A stretch of DNA of 64,000 bases, from the NCBI GenBank assembly GCA_040398805.1, contig JBBATK010000001.1, forward strand, positions 434,001-498,000, in the 5' to 3' direction. The position numbers and the translations under genes are program-made. Under the pieces are notes generated by a model. It made no database searches. It was not told the origin of the DNA and saw only the letters and a program-made list of their open reading frames with translations. Shown here piece after piece: positions 9,042-17,710 of this stretch. Source of the stretch: JBBATK01 sp040398805. GTDB lineage: Bacteria > Bacteroidota > Ignavibacteria > Kapaibacteriales > NICIL-2. How positions within the stretch are numbered: position 1 is the first letter of the stretch; the number at the start of each line of letters is the position of its first letter.

Positions 9042-9070
9042 GAAGCCCCTGCTTGTTCAGCAGAGGCTTC
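9042..9070 (-). terminator. Probable terminator after tRNA-Met
   Basis: On the minus strand a 12-bp stem (GAAGCCTCTGCT / AGCAGGGGCTTC with one T-G pair) encloses a 5-base loop. It is followed by a T-rich but imperfect tail, GTCGTTTCTCC. It starts 11 bases after the tRNA 3' end. Confidence 0.65.
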
Positions 9071-9081
9071 CGTTTCGATGA

Positions 9082-9158
<77 letters not shown>

Positions 9159-9173
9159 AACACTTTCGAGCCG

Positions 9174-9181
9174 CGAATATA
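9174..9181 (-). promoter_or_regulatory. Probable -7 box of tRNA-Met (TATATTCG)
   Basis: TATATTCG on the minus strand, one base from TAnnTTTG, ends 15 bases before the tRNA 5' end. Confidence 0.5.
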
Positions 9182-9214
9182 CCACATCGTTCGAAAACGA
9201 CCGACATACCGCTG

Positions 9215-9880
9215 CTATTCTTTGGAAGGTTCCGCACCCGTACTCTTCATTTCATCTCTGAGCTTGGCCGCTTCTTCATAATCCTCCGCCTTGATCGCTC
9301 TGGCCAGCAGTATTGGAAGCTGTTGCGCCCGCGAGAGCGATGCGATGTCGTCCTCGTTCAATGGCAACTCCATCTGGGCAGCGTTCTCGTCGGCTTTCTG
9401 CATTTGCAACAAACGCATGAGTTCGCTTTCGGACTCGTCGCCGTCGCCCTCCGCTTCGCCGTCCTCCGTCTCCTCGTTCTGCGGGTAGAATCCGGCTTCC
9501 GCAAGGATGGACTCCATGATGTAAATGGGTGCATCGAAGCGTACCGCCAGGGCGATGGCATCACTCGGACGCGCATCGACATCCTCGTCGATGCCTTCGA
9601 TAGTGAGCGATGCATAGAACGTACTATCGCGCATGTCGACGATGCACACCTCCTTGAGGGAGGCATTCAGTTTCGTCAGGACGTTTTTCAGCAGATCGTG
9701 GGTCATCGGACGTTGCGCCTCGATGCCCTCGAGCTCGATGGCGATCGCTTGCGCCTCGTTGGCGCCGATGACGATGGGCAAACGCCGTGTACCCTTCGAT
9801 TCCTTGAGGATCAAGGCGTAGGTGCCGTTGCTGGCTTGCGAAGCCGATAAACCGAGTATTTCCAGTTGGACTTTGCTCAT
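9215..9880 (-). CDS. Bifunctional nuclease (BFN/DUF151) family protein with C-terminal UVR motif
   Basis: The 221-residue protein has an N-terminal BFN/DUF151 domain (about residues 1-135), recognised by LPIVIGANEAQAIA near residue 40 and the DARPSDAIALAVR block near residue 105. An acidic linker rich in E, D and G (about residues 140-165) leads to a C-terminal UVR-like helix pair, LARAIKAEDYEEAAKLRDEM, as found in UvrB and UvrC. This BFN-UVR layout is common in Bacteroidota. Nuclease activity has been reported for plant relatives; the bacterial role is unclear. The ATG at 9880 is preferred over a GTG nine bases upstream because GAGAG lies just before it. It follows etfA by 109 bases on the same strand. 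Confidence 0.83.
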   Translation of the reverse strand: MSKVQLEILGLSASQASNGTYALILKESKGTRRLPIVIGANEAQAIAIELEGIEAQRPMTHDLLKNVLTKLNASLKEVCIVDMRDSTFYASLTIEGIDEDVDARPSDAIALAVRFDAPIYIMESILAEAGFYPQNEETEDGEAEGDGDESESELMRLLQMQKADENAAQMELPLNEDDIASLSRAQQLPILLARAIKAEDYEEAAKLRDEMKSTGAEPSKE

Positions 9881-9989
9881 AACTCTCACGGGGACGAAAC
9901 TGCTGCGAACTTGTTGCCCTTGATGACGGTGCCGTAAATGACGCTCGTTGATACCTCTCGGCGATGAATCTCGGCCGGACGCATGGTCT

Positions 9990-10955
9990 TTACGAGCGCG
10001 ACGTGATCTCCGATATGCGGGAGGTCAGCTTCGGCAATACGTCGAAGACATCTCCCACGATACCGTAGTCCGCCACCTTGAATATCGGCGCGTCCTTGTC
10101 TTTGTTGATGGCCACGATGATCTTCGATGAAGACATACCCGCCAAGTGCTGTACCGCGCCGCTGATTCCGCAAGCCACGTACATTTTCGGCGACACCGTC
10201 TTGCCCGTCTGCCCTACCTGCTCACCATGCGGTCTCCATCCCGCGTCCACCACTGCTCTCGATGCTCCGACCGCCGCTCCCAAGGTCTTGGCGAGATCCT
10301 CCACAAGGTGGAAGTGCTCTGGACCCTTCATGCCCCGACCACCGGAAACGATGGTGTCGGCCTCGAGCACGTCCAGCGTGCCCTCGTTGCGGACGACGTT
10401 CGTGACGACCACTTTACAATGTTCCGCATCCATGGTGGGCTCGAAGGAGGCGACAGCCACGTTCGACGGCGCCTCGGCATTCTTCGCCGTGAATACGTTC
10501 GGTCTGAGGGTGACGACCGTCACGGCTGTCTTCGACTCTACGATATCGAGCGCCTTGCCGGCGAAAACCGGACGCTTCACCCGGATCGAGGAAGAACCGC
10601 CGACGATCTCGACCGCATCGGAAATGAGAGCTGCATTGAGGCGCACAGCTACGCGCGGCGCAATCTCTTTGCCGGCAGCGTTCGCCGCGAAGAACAGCGC
10701 ATCACATCCCTCCGCAACCGAACACTGACTGATCGCGTGGGCCATTGCCTGACTTGAGTGACGCTCCAAAAGGGCGTGCCGGATGTGCACGAGATTCGTC
10801 AGACCATAAGGGGCGACCATCTCCGGCGTGACGCCCGAACCGATGGCTGCACCGACAACGCTCGCTCCTGTTGCCATGGCAGCGGTGAGGGCTTCAGCCG
10901 ATGTGCGCTTGAGAGCGCCATTCTTCTCTTCGATGAATACGAGGATTTTTTTCAT
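9990..10955 (-). CDS. etfA: Electron transfer flavoprotein, alpha subunit
   Basis: The 321-residue protein has the EtfA FAD-binding C-terminal domain: GGRGMKGPEHFHLVEDLA, then ASRAVVDAGWRPHGEQVGQTG, ACGISGAVQHLAGM and INKDKDAPIFKVADYGIVGD. With EtfB it forms the soluble carrier that takes electrons from acyl-CoA dehydrogenases such as the glutaryl-CoA dehydrogenase encoded nearby. The start at 10955 (MKKILVFIEEKNG) is the normal family start; an in-frame extension of 66 residues upstream would overlap etfB and is not believable. It sits 52 bases downstream of etfB, in the same operon. Confidence 0.96.
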   Translation of the reverse strand: MKKILVFIEEKNGALKRTSAEALTAAMATGASVVGAAIGSGVTPEMVAPYGLTNLVHIRHALLERHSSQAMAHAISQCSVAEGCDALFFAANAAGKEIAPRVAVRLNAALISDAVEIVGGSSSIRVKRPVFAGKALDIVESKTAVTVVTLRPNVFTAKNAEAPSNVAVASFEPTMDAEHCKVVVTNVVRNEGTLDVLEADTIVSGGRGMKGPEHFHLVEDLAKTLGAAVGASRAVVDAGWRPHGEQVGQTGKTVSPKMYVACGISGAVQHLAGMSSSKIIVAINKDKDAPIFKVADYGIVGDVFDVLPKLTSRISEITSRS

Positions 10956-11007
10956 GATGATGATGTGGAAGTTCAGGATGTAGAATGAGGCGGTACCGAT
11001 GTGTGCC

Positions 11008-11754
11008 TTAGAACGCCTTGGCTTCTTCGTGAAGAAGACGGACGAATTCCGCAATGTCGGCATCCTCCGAGCCGAGGATGGTCTGACGGCGTTTGGTCGA
11101 AGGGATCTCCATGGCAACGGTGGCCGTGCGGGACTCTGCCGATGCAGGAGCAACCTCCTCGATGGGCTTGGACTTGGCCTTCATGATATCAGGCAACTTG
11201 GGATAGCGTGGGTCGTTGATACCCTTCTGAACGCTGATGACACACGGAAGCGACGTTTCGAGCTGCTCTTTACCGCCCTCGATGTCGCGCTCCGCGCGAA
11301 TCGCCGTGCCGTCCACGTCCAGCTTGGACACCATGGAGATGGAAGGCTGAGAAAGGATCTCCGCGACCGTCGGAGCCATCTGGAATGAGTCGTAATCGAT
11401 ACTCTGACGTCCGAGGATGACGATATCCGCCTGGACCGTTGTCGCAACGGACGCGATGCTCGAGGCGATGACGAATGAGTCGCTCTTTGATGCATCTTTG
11501 ACGAGGATCGCCTTGTCGGCGCCCATCGCCAATGCCGTCCGAAGAACATCCTTCGCCGAGTCGGGTCCGCACGTCACCACAGTAACCGTCCCGCCATGTT
11601 TCTCCCGAAGACGAAGTCCTTCTTCGATTGCATATTCGTCATACGGATTACAAATGAACTTTATCCCTGATGCATCGATGGTCGTCCCGTTCGACGCGAC
11701 AACGATTTTCGCCGTCGTATCAGGAACCTGAGACACTCCTACAAGAATATTCAT
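11008..11754 (-). CDS. etfB: Electron transfer flavoprotein, beta subunit
   Basis: The 248-residue protein starts with MNILVGVSQVPDTTAKI, the usual EtfB N-terminus, and contains NPYDEYAIEEGLRLRE and the VILGRQSIDYDSFQ segment of the AMP-binding side. It is the partner of EtfA. It is the first gene of the etfB-etfA pair, with a perfect -7 box 64 bases before the start. The length is typical (about 250). Confidence 0.96.
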   Translation of the reverse strand: MNILVGVSQVPDTTAKIVVASNGTTIDASGIKFICNPYDEYAIEEGLRLREKHGGTVTVVTCGPDSAKDVLRTALAMGADKAILVKDASKSDSFVIASSIASVATTVQADIVILGRQSIDYDSFQMAPTVAEILSQPSISMVSKLDVDGTAIRAERDIEGGKEQLETSLPCVISVQKGINDPRYPKLPDIMKAKSKPIEEVAPASAESRTATVAMEIPSTKRRQTILGSEDADIAEFVRLLHEEAKAF

Positions 11755-11818
11755 AACGTGCTCTTCAGATAACCGTGAAAGGAAGTGATGATTGTGTAGC
11801 GCGTGCGCGCCAGGGCTA

Positions 11819-11826
11819 CAAATGTA
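11819..11826 (-). promoter_or_regulatory. -7 box of etfB (TACATTTG)
   Basis: TACATTTG on the minus strand matches TAnnTTTG exactly and lies in the 87-base space between the uvrA stop and the etfB start, suggesting that etfBA has its own promoter. Confidence 0.6.
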
Positions 11827-11841
11827 CGGAGTATCGGCGTT

Positions 11842-14800
11842 TTAACGGGAATCCGAGGAAGCCGTGCGCAGGGATTCCATCACCTCTCGCGTGCGTTGCA
11901 ATTCCGTCCGTAAATACCGTCCGGTTATGGAATTCTCCGTCGCCGCTACCGCTTCCGGCGTTCCCTCCGCAACGATGCAGCCACCATTCTTCCCACCTTC
12001 GGGTCCCAAGTCGATGATCCAATCCGCACACTTGACAACGTCGAGATTGTGCTCGATTACGACAACGCTATTCCCTTTATCTGCAAGGCGTTGCAGCAAT
12101 TGCAAGAGAATGCGGATATCCTCGAAATGCAGTCCGGTCGTCGGTTCATCGAGCAGGTACAGGGTTCGTCCCGTGCTGACCTTGCTGAGTTCCGTCGCCA
12201 GCTTCACTCGTTGTGCCTCGCCACCGCTCAATGTGGGTGCCTGCTGTCCCAGCGTGACGTAGGTGAGACCCACATCGTAGAGGGCTTTGAGCTTCGATTT
12301 GATCTTCGGTATCTCGGCGAAGAACTCGAGCGCTTCCTCCACCGTCATGTCCAATACATCGGCGATCGACTTGCTTTTGTAGGTCACCAGCAGGGTTTCG
12401 TCGTTATACCGTTTACCACCGCAAACATCGCACTGCACATAGACGTCCGGCAGGAAGTTCATCTCGATCTTCTTGATGCCCGCTCCCTCGCATTCTTCGC
12501 ATCGACCGCCTTTCACGTTGAACGAAAACCGCCCGGCCTTGTATCCCCGGGTCTTCGCTTCCTTCATCATGGTGAAGTGATCGCGGATGAGCGTGAAAAG
12601 ACCGGTGTACGTTGCCGGGTTCGACCGTGGGGTGCGGCCGATCGGAGATTGATCGATTTCGATGACCTTGTCGATATGCTCCAACCCTTCGATCTTGTCG
12701 TATGGCAACGGCAAGGTCTCGCCCGAATAGAAGTGCCGATTGAGGATGGGATACAGGGTATGATTGACGAGCGAGGACTTTCCGGAACCGCTCATACCGG
12801 TAATGCAGACGAAGCTTCCGAGAGGAATGCTGAGATCGACGTTCTTGAGGTTGTTTCCCGTTGCTCCACGAAGGGTGATGAACGACCCCGAGCCCGGCCT
12901 GCGTTCGGCGGGAAGCTCGATCTCCCTCTTCCCGGTCAGAAACTGCGCCGTCCGCGATTGTGCAACCGTGTCGGGCCCTAATTGCTTAAGATCGGCGGGC
13001 GGCAGGGTGAATAACACATTGCCGCCATGCACACCGGCACCGGGACCGATCTCCACGAGGACATCCGCCTCTTCGATCATTTCCCGGTCGTGCTCGACGA
13101 CGATGATGGTATTGCCCAGATCGCGCAATTCTTTGAGCGAGCCGATGAGTTTGGAGTTGTCGTGTTGATGAAGGCCGATACTCGGTTCGTCGAGAACGTA
13201 CATCACCCCGACGAGCTGGGAGCCTATCTGCGACGCCAGGCGGATACGTTGCGTTTCACCGCCGGAGAGTGTGCGGGCTGGCCGATGGAGGTTCAGGTAG
13301 GAGAGTCCGACGTTGTTCAGGAACTGCAGTCGCGACGTTATCTCCTTGAGGATCAGAAAGGCGATCCGGTTCTCCCGGTCGGTAAGCCGACCGGACAGCG
13401 AGGAGAAATGGCTGAGCGCGTCGGGACAGTCCAGAGCGGTTACGTCCTTGACATTCGCGCCGGCGATGCGGACATGCAGACTGGACTTCTTCAGGCGGCC
13501 GCCCTCGCATTCGGGACAGGTGATTTCGCCCATGAATCCTTCAAGCCAGGAGCGGATCTTCGTCGACGTGGAGTTTTCATATTGCTGCTTGAATGCGGGA
13601 ACGATGCCCGAGAACTCCTGCGTATACGTGAGAGTTCGCTGTGCGCTCTGCACCACCTCGATGTCCAACGTCAGGTCCTTGACGCCATACAGGAGCTTGT
13701 CGATGTCTTTGGTGGAGAGGTCACGTAGAGGGACGTCGAGCGAGACATCGAGGGCTTTGGCGGCGGACTTCACCTGTTGCCACAGCCACGTTTCCCGCTC
13801 TTTACCAAGGATGGCGAAGCCTCCCTCCCGCAGCGAAAGGTCGCGATCGGGAATGATGCGCGCGATATCGAAATCGCGAAGCTCACCGAGTCCGTCGCAA
13901 TACTCGCACGAGCCGAAGGGCGAATTGAACGAGAACATATTCGGAGCGAGTCTCTCGTACGATGTTCCGCATTGCGGACACGAATACTCGGTACTGCAAA
14001 GGATGCTTTCCCACGTCTCTTCGGCTGTCTCGTGGAGGATCATCACGCTATCCTCGCCGATGGACAGGGCCAACTCGATGCTCTGGGTAATACGGGTTCT
14101 ATCCTCCTCATTGGCCACGGCGCGGTCCACGACCACCTCGATGTTGTGGATCTTGTAGCGGTCCACCTGCATTCCGGGCTCGATATCCTGCACCACACCG
14201 TCCACACGGACTTTCGAAAAACCCTGCTTACGAGCGGTATCGAACACCTCGCGATAGTGTCCTTTACGTCCGCGCACCAGCGGCGCAAGAATCATCACTC
14301 TCCTGCCTTCGGGCAAACCCAGGATGGTGTCGACGATCTGGTCTTGCGATTGCGACTGCACGGGTATCTCGCACTTGACGCAATACTGCGTCCCGATTTT
14401 CGCGTACAGCAATCGGATGTAATCGTAGATCTCCGTCACTGTCCCCACGGTGGATCGGGGACTATACCCGACGGACTTCTGCTCGATGGAGATGGCCGGC
14501 GAGATTCCCTCGACGATGTCGATATCGGGCTTTTTCATCATGCCCAGGAACTGCCGGGCGTAGGGTGACAGGCACTCGACGTACCGGCGCTGCCCCTCGG
14601 CATACAGGGTATCGAACGCAAGGGAGGACTTTCCCGAACCGGAGATCCCGGTGACGACGACGAGGCGATCCCGGGGAATCGTCACGTTCACATTCTTGAG
14701 ATTATGCTCTCGGGCGCCGGCAACATGAATGTGTGTGCGCTCACCGCCCTCGTCGACCACTGCAGGCACAGCTGCAGGCGCCGACTTCTTCTGTCGGGCG

Positions 14801-14844
14801 GTTGCGGTGGGTGCTTTGGTCGGTACCTTTTTCGCGGCGGCCAT
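11842..14844 (-). CDS. uvrA: Excinuclease ABC subunit A
   Basis: The 1000-residue protein is the damage-recognition ATPase of nucleotide-excision repair. The first Walker A is GISGSGKSS near residue 55 and the second is GMSGSGKSS in the C-terminal half. Signature motifs appear as LSGGETQRIRLA and LSGGEAQRVKLA, with Walker B LDEPSIGLH and LDEPTTGLH. Zinc-binding pairs are visible as SCPQCG...CEYC and CEECEG...CDVCGG. The start at 14844 (MAAAKKVPTK) is chosen because a probable -7 box lies at 14871-14878, which rules out longer starts. The N-terminus has an extra Ala/Lys/Pro-rich stretch of about 30 residues before the family core. No uvrB or uvrC is nearby. Confidence 0.95.
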   Translation of the reverse strand: MAAAKKVPTKAPTATARQKKSAPAAVPAVVDEGGERTHIHVAGAREHNLKNVNVTIPRDRLVVVTGISGSGKSSLAFDTLYAEGQRRYVECLSPYARQFLGMMKKPDIDIVEGISPAISIEQKSVGYSPRSTVGTVTEIYDYIRLLYAKIGTQYCVKCEIPVQSQSQDQIVDTILGLPEGRRVMILAPLVRGRKGHYREVFDTARKQGFSKVRVDGVVQDIEPGMQVDRYKIHNIEVVVDRAVANEEDRTRITQSIELALSIGEDSVMILHETAEETWESILCSTEYSCPQCGTSYERLAPNMFSFNSPFGSCEYCDGLGELRDFDIARIIPDRDLSLREGGFAILGKERETWLWQQVKSAAKALDVSLDVPLRDLSTKDIDKLLYGVKDLTLDIEVVQSAQRTLTYTQEFSGIVPAFKQQYENSTSTKIRSWLEGFMGEITCPECEGGRLKKSSLHVRIAGANVKDVTALDCPDALSHFSSLSGRLTDRENRIAFLILKEITSRLQFLNNVGLSYLNLHRPARTLSGGETQRIRLASQIGSQLVGVMYVLDEPSIGLHQHDNSKLIGSLKELRDLGNTIIVVEHDREMIEEADVLVEIGPGAGVHGGNVLFTLPPADLKQLGPDTVAQSRTAQFLTGKREIELPAERRPGSGSFITLRGATGNNLKNVDLSIPLGSFVCITGMSGSGKSSLVNHTLYPILNRHFYSGETLPLPYDKIEGLEHIDKVIEIDQSPIGRTPRSNPATYTGLFTLIRDHFTMMKEAKTRGYKAGRFSFNVKGGRCEECEGAGIKKIEMNFLPDVYVQCDVCGGKRYNDETLLVTYKSKSIADVLDMTVEEALEFFAEIPKIKSKLKALYDVGLTYVTLGQQAPTLSGGEAQRVKLATELSKVSTGRTLYLLDEPTTGLHFEDIRILLQLLQRLADKGNSVVVIEHNLDVVKCADWIIDLGPEGGKNGGCIVAEGTPEAVAATENSITGRYLRTELQRTREVMESLRTASSDSR

Positions 14845-14870
14845 GGGAGGTGAACGTTTTTTCGTGACCA

Positions 14871-14878
14871 CGAATATA
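14871..14878 (-). promoter_or_regulatory. Probable -7 box of uvrA (TATATTCG)
   Basis: TATATTCG on the minus strand, one base from consensus, ends 26 bases before the chosen ATG. It lies downstream of the alternative starts at 14889 and 14982, so it supports the shorter protein. Confidence 0.5.
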
Positions 14879-14988
14879 CGGGTGGGCATCGACGTGTTTT
14901 CCTGCGGAATTATCCGCTTCAGGTCGTCAGAGCTCCGCCGGAGAAGCATCCTCGGCGTCGATACGGACGAACGACCGGTCATAGGGAC

Positions 14989-15022
14989 AAAAAAGCCCTG
15001 CGATCGTCAAGATCGCAGGGCT
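14989..15022 (-). terminator. Terminator of the pspA-ybjN operon
   Basis: A perfect 12-bp stem (AGCCCTGCGATC / GATCGCAGGGCT) with a 5-base loop is followed on the minus strand by six T residues. It lies 35 bases past the stop of the YbjN-like gene. Confidence 0.9.
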
Positions 15023-15057
15023 GGATTTTGCGGGTCTATACCGAGAAACGCGAACGA

Positions 15058-15507
15058 TCAAAGCTCGGTGATTTCGCTCGCCCGTTTTCCTCCGGCCAGA
15101 GCGACGATCTCATCGTCATAGTGATCGGCGATGACGGCGACGGCGGCAATGGCGGTTATGAGTTCGTTGCGATCCATGTGCGTACCCGTAATGGAATATG
15201 AGAACACGATGGTATCATCGAACAGCAGACCGAATCCGCCGATGTGGAGCTCGGCGTTCTTGCGCAGCAGGAACTTCATGAGTTCGGGTGAGACGTTCGC
15301 GTCTGTGACGACGTGAGCCGTGACTTCGATCATGCATTCTTCCGGGGTGAATGAGCGGACAGCTATCATGACCCGGGTCGAGCCGCGCGAAACGGCATAC
15401 ACGCCGTTGCCGAAGGTCATGTATTCGGGATAGGCATCATCAAGGATGCGGATGATCTGACTGCGTGTCTCTTCAAACATGGACGTGTTGGTTCCTTCGG
15501 ATGTCAT
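15058..15507 (-). CDS. YbjN-domain protein (type III secretion chaperone-like fold)
   Basis: The 149-residue protein fits the YbjN/putative sensory-transduction-regulator family by length and layout: an N-terminal helix (MFEETRSQIIRILDDAYPEY), a beta-sheet with MIAVRSFTPEECMIEVTAHV, then helices with MKFLLRKNAELHIGGFGL and a C-terminal ADHYDDEIVALAGG. The fold resembles type III secretion chaperones, but no secretion function should be assumed. Its ATG overlaps the stop of the PspA gene by 4 bases, so translation is probably coupled and the two proteins may act together in the envelope-stress response. The function is not known. Confidence 0.7.
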   Translation of the reverse strand: MTSEGTNTSMFEETRSQIIRILDDAYPEYMTFGNGVYAVSRGSTRVMIAVRSFTPEECMIEVTAHVVTDANVSPELMKFLLRKNAELHIGGFGLLFDDTIVFSYSITGTHMDRNELITAIAAVAVIADHYDDEIVALAGGKRASEITEL

Positions 15508-16193
15508 ACGTTTCCTCCTTCCGTCGACGACGGTAATTGTCCCAGACTCTGTTTCAACTTCTCCAACTCCGCATCGACGGTTCCGGAGCCGAGCTTCTTG
15601 AACTCTTCGTCCAAGCTCGTGTTCTCTCCTGCCAACTGCTCGAATGCCGTCGCTTCGGATTCCAACTGCTCGATCTTGCCTTCGTACTTTTCGAACTTCG
15701 AGAAGGCGTCGGAGCCTACGCCGCTGAACGATTGAGCGATCTGCTTCTGCGCTTTGGCTGCTTGCGAACGGGCTACCAAGGTGCTCTGGCGCGAACGGGC
15801 TTCGTCGAGTTTGTTCTTCAGTTGGTCCAACTGCGAACGCAACTTCTCGGAGGTCGCTTTTGCTGTCACGTGCAAGGGCTCGAGATCGGCAACGTTCCTC
15901 TCGGTGACCGCCTTCTTTTCCAAAGCCGCCTTGGCGAGGTCTTCGCGACCGGCCTGCAAGGCTTGAACGGCTTTACTCTGCCAATCGATCGATTGTTCCT
16001 TTGCCTTGGACAACTTGCGCTCGAGCGATTTCTCGTTCGCCAAGGCGTTTGCAACGGCCAGCGTGGCGCGATTGACGGATTCCTCCATCTCGAGGACCAT
16101 TTGCTTGAGCATCTTCTCCGGATCCTCCGCCTTGTCGAGAGCGTCGTTGACGTTCGACTTGAATATGTCGGATATGCGACTGAATAATCCCAT
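15504..16193 (-). CDS. pspA: PspA/IM30-family membrane-stress protein
   Basis: The 229-residue protein starts MGLFSRISDIFKSNVNDALD with the amphipathic N-terminal helix typical of PspA/IM30, then DPEKMLKQMVLEMEES, and continues as a long charged coiled coil to about residue 190. It has normal family length (220-250) and no membrane segment. Members polymerise on damaged inner membranes and help keep the proton gradient. It is the first gene of a pair with the YbjN-like gene and shares 4 bases with it. No PspF or PspBC regulators are nearby. Confidence 0.92.
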   Translation of the reverse strand: MGLFSRISDIFKSNVNDALDKAEDPEKMLKQMVLEMEESVNRATLAVANALANEKSLERKLSKAKEQSIDWQSKAVQALQAGREDLAKAALEKKAVTERNVADLEPLHVTAKATSEKLRSQLDQLKNKLDEARSRQSTLVARSQAAKAQKQIAQSFSGVGSDAFSKFEKYEGKIEQLESEATAFEQLAGENTSLDEEFKKLGSGTVDAELEKLKQSLGQLPSSTEGGNV

Positions 16194-16238
16194 GACGAAC
16201 CTTTCCGTTAAGGTGAGTTGAAAACGTGTTTCTTGATA

Positions 16239-16246
16239 CCAAGATA
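16239..16246 (-). promoter_or_regulatory. Possible -7 box of pspA (TATCTTGG)
   Basis: TATCTTGG on the minus strand, an imperfect match to the local -7 box, ends 45 bases before the pspA start. The same imperfect form (TATCTTGC) precedes the GT4 gene. Confidence 0.3.
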
Positions 16247-16355
16247 GCGACGATTATGCATCGTGCATGTTTTGACGAGGATTGCGTTGCTTTTGTTGAC
16301 GGGAGCGGGCCCAGGAGGAACGACACGATGCGTTGCACAGCTCATATCCTCGGTG

Positions 16356-16363
16356 TACCTTTG
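16356..16363 (+). promoter_or_regulatory. -7 box of recR (TACCTTTG)
   Basis: TACCTTTG matches TAnnTTTG exactly. A GTTG at 16332-16335 lies 20 bases upstream as a possible weak -33 box. The chosen recR start is 86 bases downstream. Confidence 0.55.
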
Positions 16364-16449
16364 TCCGCCACCGGGCACGCGTACCCGAAGCCACGCATAC
16401 ATCCGGTGCGGAACCAGACGCCGAAATTCCTTTTTGCTACCTCGACCTC

Positions 16450-17046
16450 GTGACACAAACATCCCCATCGATCGATACTGCCGTTGCCGCCTTCACCTCG
16501 CTTCCGACCATCGGCCGCAAGACGGCGCAGCGCATCACGTTCTTTCTTCTGCGTCAATCCGATGCCCAGGTGCGTCAGATCGCCCAGGCATTGATCGACC
16601 TGAAAGCCAACGTGCGATTCTGCAGCGAGTGCTTCAACTTCACGGAAAGCGATCCGTGTTCCATCTGTTCCTCCACGAAACGCGACAGGTCTGTCATCTG
16701 TGTCGTCGAAGAGCCGAGCGACGTTCTCGCCGTCGAGAAGACCAACGAGTTCAACGGACTGTATCACGTGCTGCATGGATCGTTGAATCCGTTGGATGGG
16801 ATAGGCCCGGAAGACATAAAGATCCGTGAACTCGTCCAGCGATGTTCGGGCGAGGTGCGCGAAGTGATCCTGGCTCTCAACCCTAATGTGGAGGGTGAGG
16901 TGACAACGCAATATCTCTCCCGCCTGCTCTCTCCCCTTGGTATCAATGTCACCCGTATCGCACGCGGCATACCCATCGGCAGCGATCTGGATCTTGCCGA
17001 TGACGCCACGATCGCGAGGGCGCTGGAAGGACGTCTAACCGTTTGA
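16450..17046 (+). CDS. recR: Recombination protein RecR
   Basis: The 198-residue protein matches RecR: an N-terminal helix-hairpin-helix region (SLPTIGRKTAQRITFFLL), a four-cysteine zinc finger (CSECFNF...CSICSS) near residues 58-75, and a Toprim domain with VICVVEEPSDVLAVEKT and LNPNVEGEVTTQYL. RecR works with RecO and RecF to load RecA at gaps. A GTG start at 16450 is chosen because it gives the usual length of about 200; earlier in-frame ATG codons would add an unrelated Arg/Pro-rich N-terminus. No good ribosome-binding site is visible. Two lipoprotein genes follow 7 bases later on the same strand. Confidence 0.93.
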   Translation: MTQTSPSIDTAVAAFTSLPTIGRKTAQRITFFLLRQSDAQVRQIAQALIDLKANVRFCSECFNFTESDPCSICSSTKRDRSVICVVEEPSDVLAVEKTNEFNGLYHVLHGSLNPLDGIGPEDIKIRELVQRCSGEVREVILALNPNVEGEVTTQYLSRLLSPLGINVTRIARGIPIGSDLDLADDATIARALEGRLTV

Positions 17047-17053
17047 TTCACCG

Positions 17054-17710
17054 ATGCGTCGTTCCTGTCCACATACCGCTCTGCATGACCTGCCGTCGCG
17101 AGTGCGACGCCTTCTCACGATCGTCGTCGTCGCGGCGACGGGAATAGTCCATCAATCGTGCGGTTTCTTCGAACCGCGCACCCCGGAGGAACCCTCCGGA
17201 GGCAGCACCGGATTCCAGCAGCCTATATCGGAAAACGTCGTTCTTTCCAACTTTCAAAGCGCCGTGCAAGAGAGCACCACGGAGAACTTCGTTCGCTGTC
17301 TTGCCGACACCACCCTCGGGGCCCGAACGCCCTATCAGTTCGACCCGTCCATCGATGTGCTCACCACCTTCGCCGAGCAGTTCCGTCAGTGGACGGTGAA
17401 CAATGAACGTCAAGCGTTTCTCTCCATGACCAGTAAAGTCCAAGCACCATCGAAGATCTCCCTGCAACTGCTTCGCGGACGCTTCGACGTGCGCGTTCCG
17501 GACAGTGCCGTCTATGCCGCCGACTACATCCTTCGCGTCCCCCATGTCTCGCCATCCATTCCGACGCTGGTGGCAGGGACGCTGCGGTTGACCATGTTCC
17601 GTGATGAGTTCAACCAATGGTACATCGGTCGATGGTCCGATGCCAAAGGTCCGGAAAACGACTCCATCCCGAACACGTGGAGCACCCTTAAAGCGCAATT
17701 CTCCAACTGA
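17054..17710 (+). CDS. Lipoprotein of unknown function, first of a tandem pair
   Basis: The 218-residue product has a basic N-terminus, a hydrophobic stretch near residues 20-32 and a cysteine at residue 36 (VHQSC), a loose lipobox. The mature part resembles the next gene product: an ENVVLSNFQSAVQ helix early on, and near the C-terminus LRLTMFRDEFNQWYIGRW, which aligns with VNLRIFRAKSTDVWMIQRW in the neighbour. This alternation of helix and sheet with a late W-x-I-x-RW strand suggests a cystatin/NTF2-like fold; that is inference. It starts 7 bases after recR and overlaps the next gene by one base, so the three are probably cotranscribed. Function unknown. Confidence 0.65.
   Translation: MRRSCPHTALHDLPSRVRRLLTIVVVAATGIVHQSCGFFEPRTPEEPSGGSTGFQQPISENVVLSNFQSAVQESTTENFVRCLADTTLGARTPYQFDPSIDVLTTFAEQFRQWTVNNERQAFLSMTSKVQAPSKISLQLLRGRFDVRVPDSAVYAADYILRVPHVSPSIPTLVAGTLRLTMFRDEFNQWYIGRWSDAKGPENDSIPNTWSTLKAQFSN

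Noticed and set aside
17571..17586. Sigma-54-like match TGGCAGGGACGCTGCG
   Set aside because: It lies inside the first lipoprotein gene, has CTGC instead of TTGC, and no gene starts just downstream.
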